A DNA stretch of 13,668 nucleotides from positions 1 to 13,668 of the forward strand of contig JBPCXI010000178.1 of the NCBI GenBank assembly GCA_051008895.1, in the 5' to 3' direction. Below the pieces are notes generated by a model, which was not told where the DNA came from, searched no databases, and worked only from the letters and a program-made list of their open reading frames with translations. Both the position numbers and the translations under genes were made by a program. The number at the start of each line of letters is the position of its first letter. Position 1 is the stretch's first letter. This stretch comes from SMWD01 sp051008895 (GTDB lineage: Bacteria > Pseudomonadota > Gammaproteobacteria > Steroidobacterales > GCA-2729495). Of this stretch, positions 6,053 to 12,565 are shown in pieces.

Positions 6053-6081
6053 ATCATACCCGCTGCGCCAATCGGTGTCAG
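6053..6081 (-). promoter_or_regulatory. Good sigma-70 promoter of the YfaZ-like gene
   Basis: The coding strand carries CTGACA (6081-6076), a 17-base spacer and TATGAT (6058-6053); each hexamer matches five of six consensus bases at the ideal spacing. The start of transcription would fall near 6046, giving a leader of about 22 bases with a GAGGAG ribosome site. It lies just after the lpdA stop, so this gene need not depend on the suc operon. Confidence 0.7.
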
Positions 6082-6102
6082 ACGCCGATCCGGCCGGGAC
6101 GG

Positions 6103-7530
6103 CTACCGGTTAATCGCGTGAATAGCGCGGCCATCGACCGACAGTGCCGCCTCGTGGACCGCCTCCGTCAGTGTCGGGTGGCCGTGAATCGTGCGCTGCA
6201 GATCCTCGGTACTGGCCTGGAACTCCATCGCCAGTACCGCCTCGCCAATCAGTTCGCCCGCCAGCGGGCCGCAGATGTGGACGCCGAGAATCTGATCCGT
6301 CTCGGCACAGGACAGAAACTTGACCAGGCCCGCCGCCTGATCCATCGCCTTCGCACGACCGCTCGCGGCGAAGTTGAATGTGCCGCTCTTGAACGCCTTG
6401 CCCGCCGCTTTCAGCTCTTCCTCGGTCTTGCCGACCCAGGCGATTTCCGGCGCCGTGTAGATGATCGACGGGATCACGTCGTAGTTCATCTCGGCAATCT
6501 CACCGGCGATCAGGTCGGCGACCATGACGCCTTCCTCGGAACCCTTGTGCGCCAGCATCGGACCGCGGACGACGTCGCCGACGGCCCAGACGTTCAACGC
6601 GGTCGTGCGGCATTCGTCGTCGACCTCGACGAAGCCACGCTCGCCGACGTCTACGCCGGCCAGCGGGTCCAGCAATCCGTCCGTCTCGGGCCGGCGGCCC
6701 ACCGCAACGATGACCTTGTCGACCGTGACCTCGTGGCCACCCTGTTCATCGTCGTACTTGAGAATCACGCCGTCGTCGGTCAGCTCGGTCGCGCGCACCA
6801 TCGCACCGAGACGGATATCGAGCCCCTGCTTCTTGAACTGGCGCTGCGCCTCACGGGCGATCTGACCGTCGGCCATGTGCAGGAACTGGTCCATCGCCTC
6901 GACGATCGTGACCTTGGCGCCAAGTCGCTGCCAGACGCTGCCGAGTTCGAGACCGATGACACCGGCGCCGATCACGCCGAGCCGCGGCGGTACCTCGTCG
7001 AACTCGAGCGCGCCCCACGAGTCGACGATTCTCACGCCGTCGAACGGCGCGGAGGACAGCTCGATCGGCGTCGACCCCGTCGCGAGTATCACGTGTTCGG
7101 CCTCGAGCAATTCCGGCTCGCCGTCGTGCGGCGTGTACTGGACTTTGTTGTCCGGCAGCAACCGGCCCCGACCGAACAGCCCGGTCACGTTGTTCGCCTT
7201 GAACAGCGCGCCGATGCCGCCGCTCAACTCGCCGACGATGCCGGCCTTGCGCGCCTGCATGGCCGCGAGATCGAGCTTGATGTCGGTTACGCCAATGCCG
7301 TGCGTCGCAAATTCGACCTGTGCGCGATGGTACAACTCTGACGATTCGAGCAGCGCCTTGGACGGGATACAGCCGGCGTTCAGGCACGTACCGCCGAACA
7401 CGGTGCTGCCGTCACGGTTTTGCCACGCGTCGATGCACGCAACGGATAACCCATGCTGTGCCGCACGGATTGCTGCCACGTAGCCGGACGGGCCGGCGCC
7501 GATCACGACGACGTCGAATTTTCTGCTCAT
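6103..7530 (-). CDS. lpdA: Dihydrolipoyl dehydrogenase (E3)
   Basis: E3 is the FAD flavoenzyme that reoxidises the dihydrolipoyl arm of E2 and passes electrons to NAD. The 475-residue protein has the FAD-binding GAGPSG (11-16), the redox-active disulfide in GGTCLNAGCIPSK (C49 and C54), the NAD-binding GVIGAGVIGLELG (185-197), the second FAD motif ending in AVGDV, and the C-terminal dimer interface with the catalytic pair H451 and E456 in HPTLTE. Start is ATG at 7530 with an AGAGAG ribosome site upstream. It follows sucB by 48 bases and is evidently the third gene of the suc operon, so it is probably the E3 dedicated to the 2-oxoglutarate complex (as with lpdG in Pseudomonas), although E3 can be shared with pyruvate dehydrogenase and glycine cleavage. 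Confidence 0.96.
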   Translation of the reverse strand: MSRKFDVVVIGAGPSGYVAAIRAAQHGLSVACIDAWQNRDGSTVFGGTCLNAGCIPSKALLESSELYHRAQVEFATHGIGVTDIKLDLAAMQARKAGIVGELSGGIGALFKANNVTGLFGRGRLLPDNKVQYTPHDGEPELLEAEHVILATGSTPIELSSAPFDGVRIVDSWGALEFDEVPPRLGVIGAGVIGLELGSVWQRLGAKVTIVEAMDQFLHMADGQIAREAQRQFKKQGLDIRLGAMVRATELTDDGVILKYDDEQGGHEVTVDKVIVAVGRRPETDGLLDPLAGVDVGERGFVEVDDECRTTALNVWAVGDVVRGPMLAHKGSEEGVMVADLIAGEIAEMNYDVIPSIIYTAPEIAWVGKTEEELKAAGKAFKSGTFNFAASGRAKAMDQAAGLVKFLSCAETDQILGVHICGPLAGELIGEAVLAMEFQASTEDLQRTIHGHPTLTEAVHEAALSVDGRAIHAINR

Positions 7531-7578
7531 TCGTTAATCTCTCTGGCAGTCATCTCTCCGACGACCGCCTTGGTGTTT

Positions 7579-8826
7579 TCAGATCTGCAACAGCAGGCGG
7601 CCCGGGTCCTCGAGTGACTCCTTGATCGTCACGAGAAATCGCACGGCCTCACTGCCGTCGATGATGCGGTGATCGTAGGTCAGGGCCAGGTACATCATCG
7701 GGCGTATCGTGATCTCGCCGTCGACCGCCATCGGCCGCTGCTGGATCGCGTGCATGCCTAGAATACCGCTCTGCGGCGGATTCAGTATCGGCGTCGACAT
7801 CATCGACCCGAACACGCCGCCGTTCGTTATCGTAAACGTGCCGCCGGTCAGATCGTCCATGGAAAGCGAACCGTCGCGCGCCTTGGCGCCGTATTCGCGA
7901 ATCGTACTCTCGATCTCGGCGAACGTCAGGCGATCCGCGTCACGCACGACCGGAACGGTCAGGCCGCGTTCGCTCGACACCGCGATGCCGATATCGAAGT
8001 AATCATGGTAGACGATGTCGTTGCCTTCGATCGACGCGTTGACCGCCGGATACCGGCGCAACCCCTCGATCACCGCCGCCACAAAGAAAGACATGAAGCC
8101 GAGCTTGACGCCGTGCTTCTGCTGAAACGGCTCCTTGTAGCGCGAACGCAGCGCGATAACCTCGGTCAGATCGACCTCATTGAACGTCGTCAGCATCGCG
8201 GCCGTTTGCTGCGCTTCAACCATGCGCTCGGCGATGCGGGACCGCAGGCGCGTCATCGGCACCCGCTGCGCGTTGCGCTGGCCCGGCTGCGGCGCCGGCG
8301 TCAATTGCTCGTCCGCGATCTCTTCCGGCACGGCCTCAGGGCTTACGCGCTGATCGACGAACTGCAGCACGTCCGACTTCAGAATCCGCCCGCCCTTGCC
8401 GGTGCCGTGGATCTGGGCCGCATCGACGTCGTGTTCCTCGAGCAAGCGGCGCACGGCCGGACTCAGTTTGGTCGCATTGCCGCCCGGCGCTACCGCCGCC
8501 GGCGCTGCGGCAGGCGTCGCGGCGGCCGCAACGGCGTTAGGCGCTGTGGCGGTCGGTGCCGTTGCTTCGGCCTGCGTGGTCGCTTCGCCACCGGGTTCCA
8601 GAATGGCGAGCAGCTGCCCGCTCGTCACCGTCGCCCCGTTGTCGATCTGGATTTCCTTGATCACGCCGGTGACCGGCGACGGCACTTCGAGGACAACCTT
8701 GTCGGTCTCGAGGTCGACGAGATTCTCGTCGCGCCGAACCGCCTCGCCAGGGGCCTTGTGCCACGACACGAGCGTCGCGTCGGTTACCGACTCGGGCAAC
8801 TGCGGCACTTTGACTTCAACTGTCAT
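7579..8826 (-). CDS. sucB: Dihydrolipoyl succinyltransferase (E2 of 2-oxoglutarate dehydrogenase)
   Basis: SucB forms the core of the 2-oxoglutarate dehydrogenase complex and transfers the succinyl group from its lipoyl arm to CoA. The 415-residue protein has one N-terminal lipoyl domain (1-78) with the lipoylated lysine K43 in DLETDKVVLEV, an Ala/Thr/Pro-rich flexible linker (about 80-118), the peripheral subunit-binding domain (about 119-156, LSPAVRRLLEEH), and the C-terminal catalytic domain with H386 and D390 in DHRIIDG. One lipoyl domain and the upstream sucA favour E2 of this complex over pyruvate dehydrogenase E2. I chose ATG at 8826 over an in-frame GTG at 8847: it matches the family N-terminus and has GAGAG five bases upstream. 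sucA ends 71 bases before it. Confidence 0.96.
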   Translation of the reverse strand: MTVEVKVPQLPESVTDATLVSWHKAPGEAVRRDENLVDLETDKVVLEVPSPVTGVIKEIQIDNGATVTSGQLLAILEPGGEATTQAEATAPTATAPNAVAAAATPAAAPAAVAPGGNATKLSPAVRRLLEEHDVDAAQIHGTGKGGRILKSDVLQFVDQRVSPEAVPEEIADEQLTPAPQPGQRNAQRVPMTRLRSRIAERMVEAQQTAAMLTTFNEVDLTEVIALRSRYKEPFQQKHGVKLGFMSFFVAAVIEGLRRYPAVNASIEGNDIVYHDYFDIGIAVSSERGLTVPVVRDADRLTFAEIESTIREYGAKARDGSLSMDDLTGGTFTITNGGVFGSMMSTPILNPPQSGILGMHAIQQRPMAVDGEITIRPMMYLALTYDHRIIDGSEAVRFLVTIKESLEDPGRLLLQI

Positions 8827-8925
8827 GATGACTCTCTTTGCCTCCACCGCGCCCGCTGCGCATCAGCAAGCTGCGACATTTTAACTAATTTATACAGTTA
8901 CTTACTTTGAATAGATAAAGCTGAT
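8827..8925. other. AT-rich sucA 3' end and sucA-sucB spacer
   Basis: From about 8925 down to 8878 the DNA is strikingly AT-rich against a GC-rich background; it covers the final sucA codons and the start of the 71-base spacer. It contains a short inverted repeat, TAACT/AGTTA (8882-8900), around the sucA stop, and TATAAA on the coding strand, but no convincing -35. I see no U-tract terminator. Confidence 0.4.
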
Positions 8926-11738
8926 TCTACCAGTGCCTGCTGCTGCTGAACGTGCAGCTGGAAGATGCCCGACGCCGGCGCTGCCGCGCCCGGTCGGCCC
9001 GCGTAGAACAGCGACCGCTCACGCCCGAGCGACTCCTGCAGGCGATGACGAATCTGGTACCAGGCCCCCTGGTTCTGCGGCTCTTCCTGGCACCAGACGA
9101 CCTCGCGCGCGTCGGGGTACGCATCCAGGGTCGCGGCGTATTCGTCGATCGGAAACGGATACAGCTCTTCGATCCGCACGATCGCAACGTCGTCGACCTT
9201 GTGCACACGCCTCGCTTCAAGCAGGTCGTAAAACACTTTGCCACTGCAGAACACGATACGGGACACACGCGCCGGCTCGATGTCGTCGATCTCCGGGATC
9301 ACCGCCCGAAACTGCCCGGTCAACAGGTCGTCGAACGGGGAACTTGCGAGGCGGTGCCGCAGCAGGCTCTTCGGCGTCATGACGATGAGCGGCTTGCGCA
9401 TCGCGCGCATCATCTGTCGACGCAGCAGATGGAACATTTGCCCCGGGGTCGACGGTGCGCAGACCTGCATGTTGTGCTCGGCGCAAAGCTGCAGAAAGCG
9501 CTCGAGCCGCGCCGACGAGTGCTCGGGCCCCTGGCCCTCGTACCCGTGCGGCAGATACAGCACCATGCCGCACAGCCGCGACCACTTGGCCTCGCCGGAC
9601 GAGATGAACTGGTCGATGACGACCTGCGCGCCGTTGGCAAAATCGCCGAATTGCGCTTCCCAGATCACCAGCGACTCGGGATCGGTCGTCGAATAACCGT
9701 ACTCGAAACCGAGCACCGCTTCTTCGGACAACAGGGAATCGGTGATCGTAATCGACCCGCGCCGATTGTCGATATCGTCAAGCGACAGGTACGACCGGCC
9801 CGTGGCCTGATCGTAGATGGCCGCGTGACGATGAAAAAATGTCCCGCGGCGACTGTCCTGACCCGTCAGGCGCACCTTGAAGCCCTGCCGCAGCAGGCTG
9901 CCGTAGGCCATCAATTCGGCGAAACCCCAGTCCATCGGCGACTCGCCGGCGGCCATCTTCTCGCGGTCGGTGATAATCCGCGCGACGCGCGGATGCAGGC
10001 TGAATCCCTTCGGCACGCGCGTGATCGCCTGCGCGAGCGATTGCGCTTCGGCCAGCGACAGGTGTGTATCGACCTGCTCGGCCCAGTCCGCATTCAAATG
10101 CGGCTCCCAGTCCACCGTGTATTCGTTGCCGATCATGTCGAGTACCGCGGCCTGCACCGGCTGCCCCTCGTCGACCCGCGACCGATACGCGTCCATCATC
10201 TGCTCGGGCTCGGTGGCCTCGATTTCACCGCGTTCTACGAGCTGGTTGCTGTACAACTGGCGCGTCGTCGGATGCTGCTTGATCGTCCGGTACATCTGCG
10301 GCTGCGTCGCGGCCGGCTCATCGGCCTCGTTGTGCCCGTGCCGGCGGTAGCACACGAGATCGATGACGACATCCTTGTGAAACGTCTGCCGGTACTCGAG
10401 CGCGAGACGCGTCGTGAACACGGCCGCCTCCGGATCGTCGCCGTTGACGTGGAAGACCGGCGCCTCGATCATGCGCGCGACGTCGCTGCAATACGGCGTC
10501 GAACGCATATCGAGCGGGTTGCTGGTCGTGAACCCGATCTGGTTGTTGCAGATGATATGCACGGTGCCACCGGTGCTGAAGCTGCGCGCCTGCGACATCT
10601 GGAACGTTTCCGGCACGACGCCCTGCCCGGCAAATGCAGCGTCGCCGTGAATCAGGACCGGCAGGATCTCGTCGCCGACCGCGTCCGCACGGCGTTCCTG
10701 GCGCGCGAGCACGGAGCCCTCGACGACCGGGTTGACGATCTCGAGGTGCGACGGGTTGAACGCAAGCACGACGTGAACGCGGCCGCCCGGCGTGCTGACG
10801 TCGGACGAAAAACCCATGTGGTACTTCACATCGCCGGAACCGACGAGCTCGTTCGGATCGTAGTTACCCTCGAACTCCGAAAACAGGTCTTCCGGCGACT
10901 TGCCGAGCACGTTGACGAGCACGTTGATGCGCCCGCGATGCGCCATGCCGATAACGATTTCCTGCAGCCCGGACTTGCCGCCGCGCTGAATCAGGTCGTA
11001 CAACATCGGGATCATGCTCTCGCCGCCCTCGAGCGAAAAGCGCTTCTGGCCCACGTACTTCGTGTGCAGGTAACGCTCGATGCCCTCGGCTGCCGTCAGT
11101 TCCTCGAGAATCCGACGCCGCTCATCGGTCGACAGCGTGTCGTGAAGCATGCCGAACTCGAGGCGTTCGCGGATCCACATGCGCTCGCGACCGCGGGACA
11201 GGTGCGCGAAATCGGCGCCGATATGTCCGCAGTAAACGCGCTGGAGCGTCGCGATGATGTCGGCGAGGCGCATCTTGCCGTGGCCGGTGCCCGCCAGCCC
11301 GCCGGTATAGAACTCGCGCTCCATGTCGGCTTCGTTCAAGCCGAGGTGGTCGAGCTTGAACACGACCGGCAGCCGACGCTCGGCCAGGCCAAGCGGATCA
11401 AGCTTCGCGATCTGATGGCCGCGCAGCCCGTAAATCTGGATCAGCCGCGAGACTGCGGCCTGCTTCTCACTCGCGGCCGTCGGCCCCGGCTGCTGCAGCG
11501 TCGGCGCGCCGGTCGGCGCGGTCCGGGCGACCATTTCCCGACGCAACTCACGGTGCGACCGGGCCTGGTCCTGCCGCGGCCCGGGCTCATCGCCTTCGAA
11601 CTTGTCGAAGAAGGCACGCCAGTTATCGGGCACCGATCCCGGGTCGTCGAGATACGCCTCGTAGAGTTCCTCGACGTAGGGTGCGTTGCTGCCGAACAGC
11701 GGAGACCACGCGTACCGTGCTTTCAGTGACTGGCTCAT
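8898..11738 (-). CDS. sucA: 2-Oxoglutarate dehydrogenase E1
   Basis: SucA is the thiamine-diphosphate decarboxylase that converts 2-oxoglutarate and succinylates the lipoyl arm of SucB, a control point of the TCA cycle. The 946-residue length matches the family (E. coli 933). Visible blocks are the N-terminal YVEELYEAYLDDPGSV segment, RGHQIAKLDPLGL (106-118), GMAHRGRINVL with the catalytic H267, the thiamine-diphosphate/Mg region from GDAAFAGQGVV (365-375) to N398-N399, and YRRHGHNEADEP (464-475), then the C-terminal transketolase-like half with PHGYEGQGPEHSSARLERFL. ATG at 11738 gives a normal N-terminus but has no clear Shine-Dalgarno sequence. The last ten or so codons and the spacer after them are distinctly AT-rich. 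It is the first gene of sucA-sucB-lpdA; no sucCD is present here. Confidence 0.97.
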   Translation of the reverse strand: MSQSLKARYAWSPLFGSNAPYVEELYEAYLDDPGSVPDNWRAFFDKFEGDEPGPRQDQARSHRELRREMVARTAPTGAPTLQQPGPTAASEKQAAVSRLIQIYGLRGHQIAKLDPLGLAERRLPVVFKLDHLGLNEADMEREFYTGGLAGTGHGKMRLADIIATLQRVYCGHIGADFAHLSRGRERMWIRERLEFGMLHDTLSTDERRRILEELTAAEGIERYLHTKYVGQKRFSLEGGESMIPMLYDLIQRGGKSGLQEIVIGMAHRGRINVLVNVLGKSPEDLFSEFEGNYDPNELVGSGDVKYHMGFSSDVSTPGGRVHVVLAFNPSHLEIVNPVVEGSVLARQERRADAVGDEILPVLIHGDAAFAGQGVVPETFQMSQARSFSTGGTVHIICNNQIGFTTSNPLDMRSTPYCSDVARMIEAPVFHVNGDDPEAAVFTTRLALEYRQTFHKDVVIDLVCYRRHGHNEADEPAATQPQMYRTIKQHPTTRQLYSNQLVERGEIEATEPEQMMDAYRSRVDEGQPVQAAVLDMIGNEYTVDWEPHLNADWAEQVDTHLSLAEAQSLAQAITRVPKGFSLHPRVARIITDREKMAAGESPMDWGFAELMAYGSLLRQGFKVRLTGQDSRRGTFFHRHAAIYDQATGRSYLSLDDIDNRRGSITITDSLLSEEAVLGFEYGYSTTDPESLVIWEAQFGDFANGAQVVIDQFISSGEAKWSRLCGMVLYLPHGYEGQGPEHSSARLERFLQLCAEHNMQVCAPSTPGQMFHLLRRQMMRAMRKPLIVMTPKSLLRHRLASSPFDDLLTGQFRAVIPEIDDIEPARVSRIVFCSGKVFYDLLEARRVHKVDDVAIVRIEELYPFPIDEYAATLDAYPDAREVVWCQEEPQNQGAWYQIRHRLQESLGRERSLFYAGRPGAAAPASGIFQLHVQQQQALVESALSIQSK

Positions 11739-11763
11739 CTGCCATGCGTCCAGGGACAGTGCG

Positions 11764-11781
11764 AAAACCGCCAGGAGGCGG
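11764..11781 (-). terminator. Small GC hairpin plus U-run in the sucA leader
   Basis: The coding strand reads CCGCC-TCCT-GGCGG (11781-11768) followed at once by TTTT (11767-11764). That is a 5-bp stem with a tetraloop and a short U-run, shaped like a weak intrinsic terminator. It lies between the candidate sucA promoter and the sucA start (11738). It could end transcripts from the upstream DUF5658-like gene, attenuate sucA, or do nothing; the short stem and only four Us make it uncertain. Confidence 0.35.
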
Positions 11782-11796
11782 CGCTGCGGGAAGCGT

Positions 11797-11824
11797 AGTG
11801 TATCCGAGCCGCGGGCAATGTGAA
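11797..11824 (-). promoter_or_regulatory. Candidate sigma-70 promoter of sucA-sucB-lpdA
   Basis: The coding strand has TTCACA (11824-11819, five of six consensus bases), a 16-base spacer and TACACT (11802-11797, four of six). Transcription would start near 11790, leaving a leader of roughly 50 bases before sucA. It is the best match in the 111-base gap between the DUF5658-like gene and sucA, and a promoter is expected there because this is the head of the operon. Confidence 0.55.
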
Positions 11825-11849
11825 ATGCGTTCGAGCGGCGCCCGCCGGG

Positions 11850-12458
11850 TCAGCGCGACGGCAGCGGCAGGTACCACAACAGCTCCGCCAGGCCGAAGCC
11901 GAAAACGAAGGTGAACAGCCACAGTTCATAAACGATCAGCAACACGTAGCCGACGCAGATCAACTGCAGCAACCGCACGACCGGAAACAGGCCCATGAAG
12001 CGGCGTCGCGCCAGACCGACGAGCAGCACGATCGACCCTGCGGTCAGGCTGATCTTGATCGCCAGAAACGTGTCGACGTCGCGCGCCAGCAGCGAATCCA
12101 TAAACACGTTGGCCTCGCTGGCCCCGAGCAATAGCAGGTTCAGCGTGAACAGCGCGTCGGTGCAGCTTAGCAACAGGACCGCGAGAGCGACGTACAGCAC
12201 CCGCGGCTCATGCCAGTCGAATAGAAACCGGTGGTCGTCGTCGCTGCGGCGAACGTCGCGGCGGCGCGGGCGGAAATTACCGTAGACGAAGCCACCGATC
12301 GAACGCCGGCGACGGTCGACAAGCTGGCGCCGGCATTCGGCAACGCCCGGCGCCGGGCCGCGATTGCCGGTCAGCTGGCCGAGCACGAGCGCCTCGGCGT
12401 CGTCGCCTGGATCCGGGTTCTTCGCATCGCGTGACTGGTCGCGGTGCCGCTGAGCCAT
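11850..12458 (-). CDS. DUF5658-like small membrane protein
   Basis: The function is not known. The 202-residue product has a hydrophilic N-terminal half (1-84) with an Arg-rich segment, VDRRRRSIGGFVYGNFRPRRR (about 47-67), then DWHEP at the membrane boundary and three hydrophobic helices at about 86-112, 130-150 and 160-188. The first helix contains the CTDALFTLNLLLLGASEAN block typical of what I recall as the DUF5658 family (usually D.ltl.L..Ga.E.NP); here the last position is V rather than P. The ATG at 12458 is kept because the basic segment before the helices is itself family-like, and AAGGG lies just upstream. It sits divergently from the permease and ahead of the suc operon, from which it is separated by a hairpin and a promoter. 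Nothing links it functionally to either neighbour. Confidence 0.7.
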   Translation of the reverse strand: MAQRHRDQSRDAKNPDPGDDAEALVLGQLTGNRGPAPGVAECRRQLVDRRRRSIGGFVYGNFRPRRRDVRRSDDDHRFLFDWHEPRVLYVALAVLLLSCTDALFTLNLLLLGASEANVFMDSLLARDVDTFLAIKISLTAGSIVLLVGLARRRFMGLFPVVRLLQLICVGYVLLIVYELWLFTFVFGFGLAELLWYLPLPSR

Positions 12459-12504
12459 ACCTGCCCTTTTTGTTACTGAGATCTTCCCTGCCCTACGATT
12501 ATCT

Positions 12505-12518
12505 ACTTTATATAAAGT
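12505..12518. promoter_or_regulatory. Perfect 14-bp palindrome in the divergent spacer
   Basis: ACTTTATATAAAGT reads the same on both strands. It lies 47 bases before both the DUF5658-like start (12458) and the permease start (12566), in AT-rich DNA that also holds TATGT-TTTT-ACATA at 12528-12541. This is where a dimeric regulator would bind to control both genes. No regulator gene is in the window and I cannot name the protein; AT-rich palindromes also arise by chance. Confidence 0.4.
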
Positions 12519-12565
12519 GAATTAGTATATGTTTTTACATAATTTATTAACGTAAGGGTGTGAAG

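Noticed and set aside
6025..6057. Upstream in-frame ATG (6057) for the YfaZ-like gene
   Set aside because: It overlaps the -10 element and would put the GAGGAG ribosome site inside the coding region; the start at 6024 gives a proper signal peptide.
6085..6105. GC-rich imperfect inverted repeat after lpdA as a terminator
   Set aside because: The pairing is broken by mismatches and there is no U-tract.
8827..8847. GTG at 8847 as the sucB start
   Set aside because: It adds seven residues before the conserved lipoyl-domain start; ATG at 8826 has a well-spaced ribosome site.
8952..11729. 925-codon open frame on the plus strand opposite sucA
   Set aside because: It mirrors sucA codon structure in high-GC DNA, has low-complexity Arg/Leu/Asp/His-rich content, and matches no family; sucA on the other strand is unambiguous. 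The 407-codon frame opposite lpdA (6118-7341) is rejected for the same reason.
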